From an uncultured Streptococcus sp. (lineage in GTDB: Bacteria; Bacillota; Bacilli; Lactobacillales; Streptococcaceae), in NCBI GenBank assembly GCA_905373305.1, contig CAJPSM010000002.1, positions 1 to 45,108 on the forward strand: a DNA stretch of 45,108 nucleotides. The letters run 5' to 3'. Of the stretch, positions 23,262-32,080 are shown piece by piece (position 1 is the first letter of the stretch; each line of letters opens with the position of its first letter). Both the position numbers and the translations under genes were made by a program. The notes beneath the pieces are model-generated. The model saw only the letters and a list, made by a program, of their open reading frames with translations. It had not been told where the DNA came from and ran no database searches.

Positions 23262-25598
23262 CTATCCTTTAAAGGTCACAATAGTGGCGCCGCTGCCTCC
23301 AGCATTCTGTGGGGCATAGCCGAAACTCTTGACATGCTTGTTTCTTTGTAGGTATTTGGTGACGCCCTCACGGATGACTCCCGTACCGATACCGTGAATG
23401 ATGTCAACTTGGGCCATATTGTTAAGCAGGGCTTGGTCGATAAAGGCGTCCAGCTCATTCATGGCTTCTTCGTACCGTTTGCCTCGGAGATCCAGTCTGG
23501 CTTGCGGACCACGACCAGATGCACGTTTCACAACATTGACTTGTTTTTTCTTGACTGGGGCTTCTTGTTGGGCCTGAACAAGGTCAAATTCTTTCTCTTC
23601 CAAGGTCATCTTGATCAAACCAACTTGGGCTTCCCAACGGCCGTCCTTAAGCTGATTGGTCAAGGTTCCACGTTGGCCATAACTGAGAACCACGATATCA
23701 TCTCCAACCTTTGGAGTTCGTTTTTTCTTGGCTTTTTGAAGGACCTTGTTTTTAGACAAGTCGACTTTTTCAGGGGCCAGTTTTTTCAGCTCAGCCTTGG
23801 CTTCAATGATTTCATGGGGCTTGAGCTGAGACTTACTGTGAAGATTTTTCAGTATCTGATCACTCTCACTTAGCGCTAGTTCCACAATTTCAGCAGCTTG
23901 TTCACGCGCCTTGTTGAGCTCAGTTTCCTTTTCACGATTGAGTTCATTGTAGAGTTTTTTGAGCGCTCGATTCATCTTGAGGTTTTCTTGCTCCACCTCA
24001 CGGATATTGTCCAAGCGTTTACGGCTTTCAAGCGTTTGCTCCTCCAATTGTTCAATGATGCGGTTGACGTCATTATCTTGGTTGACCTGCTGGCTGGCAT
24101 CCCCGACGATGACATCTGACAAGCCCAGGCGCTTAGCAATTTCAAAGGCATTACTTCGGCCAGGAACTCCCTGCATAAAGCGATAGGTCGGACGCAAGCT
24201 GGCTGTATCAAACTCCATGCTGGCATTTTGCACAAAGGCTGTCTCAATACCATAAGCCTTGAGTTCTGGATAGTGGGTCGTAGCCATAGTCTTGACCTGA
24301 CGCAGACGAAGATCCTCCAGAATAGCCATAGCAAGGGCTGCTCCTTCCTGCGGATCGGTACCTGCCCCAAGCTCATCTAGCAATAAGAGCGAGTGTTGGT
24401 TGACCTTGCCAAGAATATCTACGATATTGGTCATGTGGCTGGAGAAGGTAGACAAGCTTTGTTCGATAGACTGCTCATCCCCGATATCGGCGAAGATTTC
24501 TTCGAAAATACCGACACGGCTCCCTTTATCAGCTAAAATGGGCAAGCCTGACTGGGCCATGAGTTGGCTCAAACCCAAGGTTTTGAGCATGATGGTCTTA
24601 CCACCTGTATTGGGACCTGTAATGACAATGGCCGTTAATTCCTTACCAAAGTGTACATCGTTTGCAACAGCATTTTTGACCAAAGGATGGCGAACATGAA
24701 GGAGCTGAATCTCTTGATTCTCTGAAAGTTGAGGAACGACTGCTTGTCTTTCTTGAATGAAACGCACCTTGGCACGAATCAAGTCTAAATGGCCGATAAT
24801 CCAAGCGTCATTAGCAATCTCAGCAGCATGAGGGCGGACCCGTTCTGAGAGCTCCTGTAGGATGCGAATCATCTCATAGCGTTCGTCTGCTCGCAAACTA
24901 GCGATTTCTTCGCTCAGTTTCACGACCTCACGTGGCTCGATATAGACCGTGTTTCCGCTGGCAGAGATGTCATGAACAACACCTGCAATCTTGTTACGAT
25001 AGGTGTTTTTCACAGGTAAGACTTGACGGCCATTTCTGCTAGCAATGATTCTTTCCGTCAACATCTGAGCTTTTTGCTTGAGCAAGTCTTGCAAGACATC
25101 TCGAACTTGACTCTCGCTATCATGGATTTTCCGACGGATACGTGCTAGTTCTTCGCTGGCAAAATTCTCGATAAATCCTGCGTCATTTAGGGCTTGAAGA
25201 TTCCCTTGCAAGTGTGGAAAATCATGCAGTTTTTCAAACCATCTCGCCAGCTGCTCCAAGCGTACATTTTCGAGATTGGTATAAAAACCTTGCAACTCTC
25301 TGCTAGCAAGTAAGACCCGTTTGAGGAGCAGGAACTCCTCAATATTGAGGTCCGCCCCCATCTCCAGACGCTTGCAAACAGCTGAAATCTCACGTGTTGC
25401 TTGGATGGTAAAATGAGGTTGCTCCACAAATAAGGCTTGCATTTCCTCCATCTCTGTAAAGGCTTGTTTGATCTTATCCACCTTGGCAGTTGGAGCCAAA
25501 CCTTTTAGCTCCTCTAGTCCCTGTTCTGTCAGGATATGAGGTTCAAACAAGGCTTTAATTTTATTAAATTCTAAAGTTTCTAGTATTTTTGTATTCAT
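23262..25598 (-). CDS. mutS2: Endonuclease MutS2
   Basis: MutS2 is a MutS paralogue that acts against recombination intermediates and, in Bacillus, in rescue of collided ribosomes, not in mismatch repair. The 778-aa protein lacks the N-terminal mismatch-binding domain of MutS. It has a Walker A GPNTGGKT at 329-336, a Walker B LLDELGAGTDP, a long charged coiled coil (about 510-630) and a C-terminal Smr nuclease domain with LDLRGKRYEEA and HGIGTGVIREGV (about 700-778). It lies downstream of cvpA behind a terminator, with a possible promoter of its own. Confidence 0.96.
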   Translation of the reverse strand: MNTKILETLEFNKIKALFEPHILTEQGLEELKGLAPTAKVDKIKQAFTEMEEMQALFVEQPHFTIQATREISAVCKRLEMGADLNIEEFLLLKRVLLASRELQGFYTNLENVRLEQLARWFEKLHDFPHLQGNLQALNDAGFIENFASEELARIRRKIHDSESQVRDVLQDLLKQKAQMLTERIIASRNGRQVLPVKNTYRNKIAGVVHDISASGNTVYIEPREVVKLSEEIASLRADERYEMIRILQELSERVRPHAAEIANDAWIIGHLDLIRAKVRFIQERQAVVPQLSENQEIQLLHVRHPLVKNAVANDVHFGKELTAIVITGPNTGGKTIMLKTLGLSQLMAQSGLPILADKGSRVGIFEEIFADIGDEQSIEQSLSTFSSHMTNIVDILGKVNQHSLLLLDELGAGTDPQEGAALAMAILEDLRLRQVKTMATTHYPELKAYGIETAFVQNASMEFDTASLRPTYRFMQGVPGRSNAFEIAKRLGLSDVIVGDASQQVNQDNDVNRIIEQLEEQTLESRKRLDNIREVEQENLKMNRALKKLYNELNREKETELNKAREQAAEIVELALSESDQILKNLHSKSQLKPHEIIEAKAELKKLAPEKVDLSKNKVLQKAKKKRTPKVGDDIVVLSYGQRGTLTNQLKDGRWEAQVGLIKMTLEEKEFDLVQAQQEAPVKKKQVNVVKRASGRGPQARLDLRGKRYEEAMNELDAFIDQALLNNMAQVDIIHGIGTGVIREGVTKYLQRNKHVKSFGYAPQNAGGSGATIVTFKG

Positions 25599-25615
25599 AT
25601 TCTTTCCTTGTATGC

Positions 25616-25684
25616 TTGTTTACAAAATTATAGTAACTAGAGGTTTTGGACTTACCTCGTCCTAGTCGTCAAATCTGTAAACAA
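25616..25684. repeat. Widely spaced inverted repeat around the mutS2 promoter region
   Basis: TTGTTTACA (25616-25624) and TGTAAACAA (25676-25684) are perfect 9-bp inverted arms 51 bases apart. A minus-strand TATAAT at 25627-25632 lies inside, with no good -35 box. The purpose is unknown. Confidence 0.5.
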
Positions 25685-25711
25685 AGGGCTAGGAAAAATC
25701 CCGCCCTTTTT
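25681..25711. terminator. Terminator after cvpA
   Basis: AAAGGGC pairs with GCCCTTT and the inner GG with CC, followed by TTTG on the minus strand and a T run on the plus strand. It abuts the cvpA stop codon. Confidence 0.65.
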
Positions 25712-26258
25712 ATCCGATTAAATTTGTCACCCAGAGTTGTTTGATAAAGTTTGTCGTGAAAGGGACACTTTGGATGATGTGTTTAGCTACGATACTTTTT
25801 TCAAGTGAATTTTGAATGACTGCCAGAGGCACCGTTGCAAGAATGGTCAAAGCCATTTGCAAGGCGAATAAGGTTACCAATAGCGACAATAGGCCTGCTC
25901 CGATACGAAACCATTTGACATCTAGCTTTTTAGTTGGAATCAAGTGTAGGAACAAACCGATAAAACGTCCGATAGTGTAACAAATTCCGAAAACTAGAAG
26001 GTAGGCTATCCCCGCATAAAAGACCTTATCTAGCTGAAAAAGCTGACCTGAAGGGAAGAAAAAGGTACCCTGTCCTTCCTGAGGATTGGCATAAGGGACA
26101 AGCAAGTGAAGTTGATCTCCCAGCGATTTATAAAACTGACTAGCAACAAAGGCTGAAATCACTGCCACGAGGAAATAATAAACTTGCAGCACCAAACCTC
26201 TACGGTAGCCGATGTAAAAACCCCAAGCTAGAACTAGTAAGAGAAGGATCGAAATCAT
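25710..26258 (-). CDS. CvpA family membrane protein
   Basis: This 182-aa membrane protein shows about four hydrophobic helices and the CvpA pattern: an N-terminal helix with GFYIGYRRGLVLQVYYFL, a central linker and two or three C-terminal helices. The family is named for colicin V production in E. coli, but the molecular role in streptococci is unclear. It overlaps the zapA-like gene by 4 bases (ATGA), an arrangement often seen upstream of mutS2 in Firmicutes. Confidence 0.9.
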   Translation of the reverse strand: MISILLLLVLAWGFYIGYRRGLVLQVYYFLVAVISAFVASQFYKSLGDQLHLLVPYANPQEGQGTFFFPSGQLFQLDKVFYAGIAYLLVFGICYTIGRFIGLFLHLIPTKKLDVKWFRIGAGLLSLLVTLFALQMALTILATVPLAVIQNSLEKSIVAKHIIQSVPFTTNFIKQLWVTNLIG

Positions 26259-26557
26259 AGGGAGTCCTCAATCTTGCTCTGTTCTTGTTTGACTGCCACT
26301 AGCTTATTTCGAAGGTCTTTAAGCTCCTGCTCCTTATCGTCAAACTCAATCTCACGACTAAGCTGCGTCGATAGGCTGTTAATCGCTAAAAGGAGGGCAA
26401 CGGTTTCATCATCTGCCCCAGGCATTTGTTCTTTAATTGCTTGGTATTTTTCAGTCGCAACCTTGGCAATTTCCTCCATAAAGAGGTTGTCATACTCGGT
26501 TGTCAAGGTTAATGTCTTTTTTCCGAATGTAAACTTATATCGATTTAGATTTGCCAT
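26255..26557 (-). CDS. ZapA-like cell division protein
   Basis: This 100-aa protein resembles the ZapA family, which bundles FtsZ filaments at the division site. It has an N-terminal beta segment (NRYKFTFGKKTLTLTTEYDN), a helix with MEEIAKVATEKYQAIKE and a long C-terminal coiled coil rich in Glu, Lys and Gln (about 65-97). The start is the ATG at 26557 because GAGGTG precedes it by 7 bases; an in-frame GTG further up lies within that site. The cvpA-zapA-mutS2 order supports the call. Confidence 0.8.
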   Translation of the reverse strand: MANLNRYKFTFGKKTLTLTTEYDNLFMEEIAKVATEKYQAIKEQMPGADDETVALLLAINSLSTQLSREIEFDDKEQELKDLRNKLVAVKQEQSKIEDSL

Positions 26558-26574
26558 AAAATTCACCTCACGAT

Positions 26575-26603
26575 ATTATACCAAATTTCGCTAACTTTGT
26601 CAG
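26575..26603 (-). promoter_or_regulatory. Promoter of zapA-cvpA
   Basis: On the minus strand CTGACA and TATAAT are spaced by 17 bases, close to consensus and just upstream of the zapA-like start. Its -35 box lies 3-4 bases from the -35 of the divergent rnhC promoter. Confidence 0.8.
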
Positions 26604-26606
26604 TTT

Positions 26607-26636
26607 TTACCAATTCTCCTGCTTTTGTGGTACAAT
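26607..26636 (+). promoter_or_regulatory. rnhC promoter (probably leaderless transcript)
   Basis: TACAAT at 26631-26636 with TG nearby has a weak TTACCA -35 box at 26607-26612 (18-base spacer). The ATG lies at 26644, so transcription would begin at or within a base or two of the start codon. There is no Shine-Dalgarno sequence. Confidence 0.65.
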
Positions 26637-26643
26637 AGAGACT

Positions 26644-27525
26644 ATGGCAAGTATCACACTCACACCAAGTGAACAGGAAATTCAGAGCTTTTTAAGTCAG
26701 TATCAGAAGGCTCTCGCTCCTAGTAAAAATCCCTATATTCGCTATTTTTTGCGACTGCCTCAGGCAACGGTTTCCATTTATACTTCTGGAAAAGTCCTCC
26801 TACAGGGCGAAATGGCTGAGCAATACGCCAGTTTCTTTGGCTACCAAGTTCAACAAGAAAACATTGGACAAGATTTTCCTATGATTGGAACTGATGAAGT
26901 GGGGAATGGTTCCTACTTTGGTGGGCTTGCTGTCGTGGCTTCCTTTGTGACACCTGACCAGCATGACTTCTTGCGAAAACTGGGCGTGGGGGATTCAAAA
27001 ACCCTGACAGACCAAAAGATTCATCAGATTGCCCCTATCCTCAAGGAAAGAATCCAGCATCAAGCGCTCCTCCTTTCACCGAGCAAGTACAACGAAGTTA
27101 TCGGAGAGCGTTACAATGCTGTTTCTGTAAAAGTTGCCCTTCACAATCAAGCTATCTTTCTCCTTCTCCAAAAAAGAGTCCAGCCAGAAAAAATCGTGAT
27201 TGATGCTTTTACAAGTCCTAAAAACTATAACAAATACTTGGCGCAAGAATCCAATCATTTTCCAAATAAGATCACTTTGGAAGAAAAAGCCGAGGGCAAA
27301 TACCTGGCTGTTGCGGTTAGCTCCATCATCGCGCGGGATCTCTTCCTCGAAAACTTGGAAAATCTTGGACGAGAACTAGGCTACCAACTGCCAAGCGGCG
27401 CTGGAACTGCTTCTGATAAGGTTGCTAGCAAAATCCTTCAAGCCTATGGTATGAAGGGGCTCAACTTCTGTGCCAAACTGCACTTTAAAAATACTGAAAA
27501 AGCCAAAGCACTTCTAGAAAGGTAA
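26644..27525 (+). CDS. rnhC: Ribonuclease HIII
   Basis: RNase HIII cuts RNA in RNA-DNA hybrids, using a DEDE active site. The 293-aa protein has the HIII-specific N-terminal TBP-like domain (about residues 1-75). The catalytic core starts with Asp84-Glu85 in IGTDEVGNGSYFGG, followed by GVGDSKTLTD, VIDAFTSPKNY and SSIIARDLFLENL. It is the first gene of rnhC-lepB and lies back to back with zapA. The lack of a ribosome binding site at the ATG points to leaderless translation. Confidence 0.96.
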   Translation: MASITLTPSEQEIQSFLSQYQKALAPSKNPYIRYFLRLPQATVSIYTSGKVLLQGEMAEQYASFFGYQVQQENIGQDFPMIGTDEVGNGSYFGGLAVVASFVTPDQHDFLRKLGVGDSKTLTDQKIHQIAPILKERIQHQALLLSPSKYNEVIGERYNAVSVKVALHNQAIFLLLQKRVQPEKIVIDAFTSPKNYNKYLAQESNHFPNKITLEEKAEGKYLAVAVSSIIARDLFLENLENLGRELGYQLPSGAGTASDKVASKILQAYGMKGLNFCAKLHFKNTEKAKALLER

Positions 27526-27528
27526 GTT

Positions 27529-28143
27529 ATGAATTATTTTAAAACATTTCTAAAAGAGTGGGGACTTACGTTCCTTATCATTATACTAGTTGGTCTTAGT
27601 CGTCTCTTTCTCTGGACCAATGTCCGTGTGGAAGGGCACTCTATGGATCCGACTCTAGCTGATGGTGAGATTCTCTTTGTCGTCAAACACCTCCCTATTA
27701 ACCGTTTTGACATTGTAGTTGCCCATGAAGATGATGGAAATAAAGACATCGTTAAACGCGTCATCGGCATGCCTGGTGATACCATTCGCTACGAAAACGA
27801 CAAGCTCTTTATCAACAATCAAGAAACCGACGAACCTTACCTAGCAGACTACCTCCAACAGTTTAAAAATGATAAACTGCAAAATGCCTATTCGGGGAAA
27901 GGCTTTGAAGGGGATAAGGGGGTCTATTTTAGAAGTCTAGCCCAGAAATCTCAAGCCTTTACTGTCGATGTAAATTTCAACACCAGCTTCAGCTTTACCG
28001 TACCCGAGGGTGAGTACCTCCTCCTTGGAGATGACCGTTTGGTTTCCAGTGACAGTCGCCATGTCGGGACCTTTAAGGCCAGTCAAATCAAAGGGGAAGC
28101 CAAATTCCGTTTCTGGCCACTCAACCGTATCGGAATCTTTTAA
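27529..28143 (+). CDS. lepB: Signal peptidase I
   Basis: Signal peptidase I cleaves Sec and Tat signal peptides at the outer face of the membrane. The 204-aa protein has one N-terminal membrane helix (about residues 11-30), the nucleophile Ser38 in VEGHSMDPTL and the general base Lys76 in DIVKRVIGMPGD. The C-terminal box LLGDDRLVSSDSRHVG is also present. It starts 3 bases after rnhC, with GAAAGG inside the rnhC end. A weak terminator follows. Confidence 0.96.
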   Translation: MNYFKTFLKEWGLTFLIIILVGLSRLFLWTNVRVEGHSMDPTLADGEILFVVKHLPINRFDIVVAHEDDGNKDIVKRVIGMPGDTIRYENDKLFINNQETDEPYLADYLQQFKNDKLQNAYSGKGFEGDKGVYFRSLAQKSQAFTVDVNFNTSFSFTVPEGEYLLLGDDRLVSSDSRHVGTFKASQIKGEAKFRFWPLNRIGIF

Positions 28144-28249
28144 AACCAGCAACTAGATGCTGTGATAGTCTTTTTGAGTTAGCTTTTAGGATTAGATTGC
28201 AACTTGGCAATATCTTGTATCAAGCCCAAATCCAAGAAAAGCCTACCTG

Positions 28250-28273
28250 AGAGCTCTATCCCAGCTCTTTTTC
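28250..28273 (+). terminator. Weak terminator after lepB
   Basis: AGAGCT pairs with AGCTCT over a 7-base loop and is followed by TTTTTCT. It lies about 20 bases before the recD2 start, so it may limit readthrough from lepB. Confidence 0.6.
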
Positions 28274-28290
28274 TATCAAAAAGGAAACCT

Positions 28291-30657
28291 ATGGAAGTTT
28301 ATTTTTCAGGCACCATTGAACGCATTATTTTTGAAAACCCCAGTAATTTTTATCGCATCCTCCTCCTAGATATCGAAGATACCAATGCGGAGGACTTTGA
28401 CGATTTTGAAATCATCGTTACGGGAACTATGGCTGACGTGATTGAGGGCGAAGACTACACTTTTTGGGGGCAAATCGTTCAGCACTCCAAGTATGGAGAA
28501 CAACTACAAATCAGCCGCTATGAACGCGCAAAACCAACTAAAAAAGGGCTAGTCAAGTACTTTTCCAGTAGCCATTTCAAGGGAATCGGTCTCAAAACTG
28601 CTCAAAAAATCGTAGATAGCTATGGTGAAAATACCATAGACGAAATTCTGGAGCATCCTGAAAAGCTGGAAAGCATTGCAGGACTCTCTGCCAAAAATCG
28701 TGAAGCTTTCCTCTCTACACTTCGTCTCAACTATGGGACAGAGATGGTCTTGGCAAAACTTGCCAACTACGGCATTCCTAATAAACTAGCCTTTCAGATT
28801 CAAGACTTCTACAAGGAAGAAACGCTGGATATTGTCGAAAACTATCCCTACCAACTGGTTGAGGATATCAAGGGCTTGGGCTTTACCATTGCTGACCAAT
28901 TGGCTGCCGAGCTAGGTATCGAAAGTCAAGCTCCTGAACGCTTCCGTGCTGGCCTTGTCCATAGTCTCTTTCAAGGTTGTATGGATACAGGCGATACCTA
29001 TATGGAAGCCCGAGATTTGCTGGAACAAACCCTGACTCTCCTCGAGTCTTCCCGTCCCGTGGAACTCGATCCTAGCCAAGTTGCCCAAGAACTCTCCTAC
29101 CTCATCAAAGAAGACAAGGTTCAGCAGATTGATACCAAAATCTTTGATAACAGCCTCTTTTTCGCCGAGGAAGGCATTCGCAGTCACTTGGTTCGTATCC
29201 TTGAAAAAGGAAAACAGAAGAGCCAGGATTTAGAAACCATTCAAAAGCATATCGCTACTGTTGAGGAAGAATTAGGTATCCAATACGATAGCATCCAAAA
29301 ACAGGCTATCTGCGATGCCATCCAGAACAAGGTCTTTATCCTAACAGGTGGACCTGGTACAGGTAAAACCACTGTTATCAATGGGATTATCGCTGTTTAT
29401 GCTCTCTTAGAGGGACTTGACCTCAGGAAGAAAAGCAACTTACCAATTCTTCTCGCTGCCCCAACTGGTCGAGCAGCTCGACGCATGAATGAATTGACAG
29501 GTTTGCCTAGCGCGACCATACATCGTCATTTGGGAATGACTGGAGACGATGATACCAGTCATCTGGAAGATTATCTGGATGCCGACTTTATCATAGTAGA
29601 TGAGTTTTCTATGGTGGATACTTGGCTAGCTAACCAACTCTTCTCCAACATCTCTTCTAACAGTAAAATTCTCATCGTGGGTGATAGCGACCAGCTACCT
29701 TCTGTCAGTCCTGGACAAGTCCTGGCTGACCTACTCCAGATACCACTGATTCCCAAAACTCGCTTGGAACGGATTTATCGTCAGAGCGAAGAATCAACCA
29801 TCGTTACCTTGGCTAGCCAGATTCGACAAGGCATCTTGCCAGCTGACTTTACTCAGAAAAAAGCAGACCGCTCCTACTTTGAAATTGCTAGTGGTCATAT
29901 CCCAGCTACCATTGAGAAAATTCTTGGCGCTGCCCTCAGAAGTGGTATCCCGGCTCGCGATATTCAGGTTCTAGCGCCTATGTATCGAGGTACTGCTGGT
30001 ATTGATGCCATCAACCAACTCATGCAAGACCTGCTCAATCCTCTTCAAAAGGGACAGGTTAGCTTTGAAACAACTCAGTGTCACTATCGAACAGGGGACA
30101 AGGTTATTCACCTAGTCAACGACGCTGAAGTCAATGTCTTTAACGGAGACCTAGGCTACATCACAGACCTGATTTCTGGAAAATACACCGAGTCCAAACA
30201 AGACGAGATTGTCATTGATTTTGATGGCAATGAGGTCGTCTACCCACGTAACGAATGGTACAAGATTCGACTGGCCTATGCCATGAGTATCCATAAGTCT
30301 CAGGGAAGTGAGTTTCCCGTCGTCATCCTGCCTATCACCAGTGCTAGCAAGCGCATGCTGGAACGCAATCTCATCTACACAGCCATTACACGTGCCAAGA
30401 GCAAGCTCATCCTTCTTGGCGAGTTACAGGCCTTTGACTATGCAGTCAAGCATATCGGGACTGCCCGCAAGACCTATCTGATTGAGCGTTTTCAGGACCT
30501 GATAGAAAAGACTGACCAAACCAACCCAGCCCCTAGCGAAACGACAAATCATGAGAATTCTCCTCTATCCTACATCCTCACTGAGGAAAACTGGTCTAGC
30601 ATCCCAGCAATGATCGGGATTACAGATGCAGACCTCAAAGAGATTTTTGGGAAATAG
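28291..30657 (+). CDS. recD2: RecD2-type ATP-dependent DNA helicase
   Basis: RecD2 is a 5' to 3' superfamily 1B helicase that acts without RecBC. I place the start at ATG 28291 (MEVYFSGTIERIIFENP, 788 aa), preceded by AAAGGAAA; an upstream TTG in frame adds an unrelated basic stretch lying over the terminator. An N-terminal OB-like segment and tandem helix-hairpin-helix regions (FKGIGLKTAQKIV, LGFTIADQLA) precede Walker A GGPGTGKTT at 353-361 and the Walker B IVDEFSMVD. SF1 motif VI appears as YTAITRAKSKLIL. The length matches the RecD2 long form. Confidence 0.95.
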   Translation: MEVYFSGTIERIIFENPSNFYRILLLDIEDTNAEDFDDFEIIVTGTMADVIEGEDYTFWGQIVQHSKYGEQLQISRYERAKPTKKGLVKYFSSSHFKGIGLKTAQKIVDSYGENTIDEILEHPEKLESIAGLSAKNREAFLSTLRLNYGTEMVLAKLANYGIPNKLAFQIQDFYKEETLDIVENYPYQLVEDIKGLGFTIADQLAAELGIESQAPERFRAGLVHSLFQGCMDTGDTYMEARDLLEQTLTLLESSRPVELDPSQVAQELSYLIKEDKVQQIDTKIFDNSLFFAEEGIRSHLVRILEKGKQKSQDLETIQKHIATVEEELGIQYDSIQKQAICDAIQNKVFILTGGPGTGKTTVINGIIAVYALLEGLDLRKKSNLPILLAAPTGRAARRMNELTGLPSATIHRHLGMTGDDDTSHLEDYLDADFIIVDEFSMVDTWLANQLFSNISSNSKILIVGDSDQLPSVSPGQVLADLLQIPLIPKTRLERIYRQSEESTIVTLASQIRQGILPADFTQKKADRSYFEIASGHIPATIEKILGAALRSGIPARDIQVLAPMYRGTAGIDAINQLMQDLLNPLQKGQVSFETTQCHYRTGDKVIHLVNDAEVNVFNGDLGYITDLISGKYTESKQDEIVIDFDGNEVVYPRNEWYKIRLAYAMSIHKSQGSEFPVVILPITSASKRMLERNLIYTAITRAKSKLILLGELQAFDYAVKHIGTARKTYLIERFQDLIEKTDQTNPAPSETTNHENSPLSYILTEENWSSIPAMIGITDADLKEIFGK

Positions 30658-30665
30658 AGCAGCAG

Positions 30666-30693
30666 AAAGCCCACCTAATCAGGTGGGCTTTTT
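30666..30693. terminator. Bidirectional terminator between recD2 and tig
   Basis: AAGCCCACCT and AGGTGGGCTT form a perfect 10-bp stem with an AATC loop. T tracts follow on the plus strand and A tracts lie in front. Confidence 0.93.
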
Positions 30694-30704
30694 CTCTTTC
30701 AAGA

Positions 30705-31988
30705 TTATTTTACTGTTGCTGTATTTGTGATCAATTCAACAGCTTTTTTGATTGCGATATCGTGTTTCAACATATCAGCTGAAAGCAAGTTTTGAACTTG
30801 TGCAACTTCCATGTTGTAAGTTGCAGCCAATTGTTCGATTTCTTTTTGGATTTCTTCTTCAGTAGCGTCAAATCCTTCAGCTTTGGCAACTGCTTCGATT
30901 ACAAGGTTAGTCTTCGTACGTGACTCAGCTTCTGCTTCGTATTGTTTGTGAAGGTCTTCTTGAGTAGTTCCAGTGATTTGGAAGTACATGTCAGGATTGA
31001 TACCTTGACGTTGCAAGTTTCCAAGGAATTCGTTTACTGAACGGTGAACTTCTTCGTGGATCATTTCTTCTGGAAGTTCTACGATTTCAGCGTTTTCTAC
31101 AGCTTTATCGATTGCTGCACCTTCAAGGGCATCTTTGTATGCTTCTTCTTTCACAGCAGTCAATTCTTTGCGGTATTTTTCTTTCAATTCAGCAAGTGTT
31201 TCCACTTCTTCGTCAATGTCTTTTGCAAGTTCATCGTCAAGAGCTGGAACTTCTTTTGCTTTTACTTCGTGGATAGTTGTCACGAATTTAGCTTCTTTAC
31301 CTGCAAGATCTTCTGCTTGATAGTCCTCTGGGAATGTTACGATAACGTCAACAGTTTCGCCAGCTGAGTGTCCAACCAATTGGTCTTCGAAACCAGGGAT
31401 GAATTGACCTGATCCAAGTCCAAGTGAGAAGTTTTCACCTTTTCCACCGTCGAACTCAACACCGTCGATAGAACCAACGAAGTCAATCACAACTGTGTCG
31501 CCATTTTCAGCAGCAGCTTCCTTGATAACCAATTCAGCCAAGTTGTTGCGTTCGCGTTCAATACGCTCTTCAACATCAGCGTCTGTTACTTCTTTTTCTA
31601 CATCTACTGATACTTCAAGGTTTTTGTAGTCGCCCAATTTTACTTCAGGTTTTGTCACGACTTCAGCAGTGATGACCCAGTCTTGACCTTTTTCCATTGA
31701 AGTCACGTCAATTTTTGGTTGTGCAACTACTTCAAGACCAGCTTCTTTTACTGCAGCCTCATAAGCATTTGGCAAAAGAGCGTTCAACACATCTTGGTAA
31801 AGTGTTTCTTCACCAAATTTCTTATCAAAGATAGGACGTGGAAGGTGACCTTTACGGAAACCTGGAACATTAAGAGTTTTCTTTACTGAGTTGAAGACAC
31901 GATTCACTTCTGGTTTGATTTGGTCTTGAGAGATTGTGAAAGTCAAGACACCACGGTTTGTTTCTTTGTTTTCAAATGATACAGACAT
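30705..31988 (-). CDS. tig: Trigger factor
   Basis: Trigger factor is the ribosome-bound chaperone and prolyl isomerase that meets nascent chains. The 427-aa protein has the ribosome-binding signature FRKGHLPRP (about 44-52), the central FKBP-type isomerase domain (about 150-245, with NGDTVVIDFVGSIDGVEF and FIPGFEDQLVGH), and long C-terminal helical arms. The gene is monocistronic, with a good promoter and a shared terminator. In streptococci the trigger factor is also known as RopA and aids maturation of secreted proteins. Confidence 0.98.
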   Translation of the reverse strand: MSVSFENKETNRGVLTFTISQDQIKPEVNRVFNSVKKTLNVPGFRKGHLPRPIFDKKFGEETLYQDVLNALLPNAYEAAVKEAGLEVVAQPKIDVTSMEKGQDWVITAEVVTKPEVKLGDYKNLEVSVDVEKEVTDADVEERIERERNNLAELVIKEAAAENGDTVVIDFVGSIDGVEFDGGKGENFSLGLGSGQFIPGFEDQLVGHSAGETVDVIVTFPEDYQAEDLAGKEAKFVTTIHEVKAKEVPALDDELAKDIDEEVETLAELKEKYRKELTAVKEEAYKDALEGAAIDKAVENAEIVELPEEMIHEEVHRSVNEFLGNLQRQGINPDMYFQITGTTQEDLHKQYEAEAESRTKTNLVIEAVAKAEGFDATEEEIQKEIEQLAATYNMEVAQVQNLLSADMLKHDIAIKKAVELITNTATVK

Positions 31989-32025
31989 TCTGTCATTTCT
32001 CCTTAAAATTTTTTAAATACAGTCT

Positions 32026-32055
32026 ATTATAACATAAACGAGCGACTTTTTTCAA
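32026..32055 (-). promoter_or_regulatory. tig promoter
   Basis: On the minus strand, TTGAAA and TATAAT are separated by 18 bases, about 40 bases before the start codon. An AAGGAG ribosome binding site follows. Confidence 0.82.
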
Positions 32056-32080
32056 GTAATGAATACGCTTTTCAATAGTG

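Noticed and set aside
28204..28290. Earlier TTG start for recD2
   Set aside because: It would translate through a terminator hairpin, adds a stretch unlike RecD2, and lacks a ribosome binding site. The ATG at 28291 has AAAGGAAA.
31044..31367. Plus-strand frame rich in Phe and Ser
   Set aside because: It is antisense to tig, and its composition is the mirror of Glu/Lys-rich codons.
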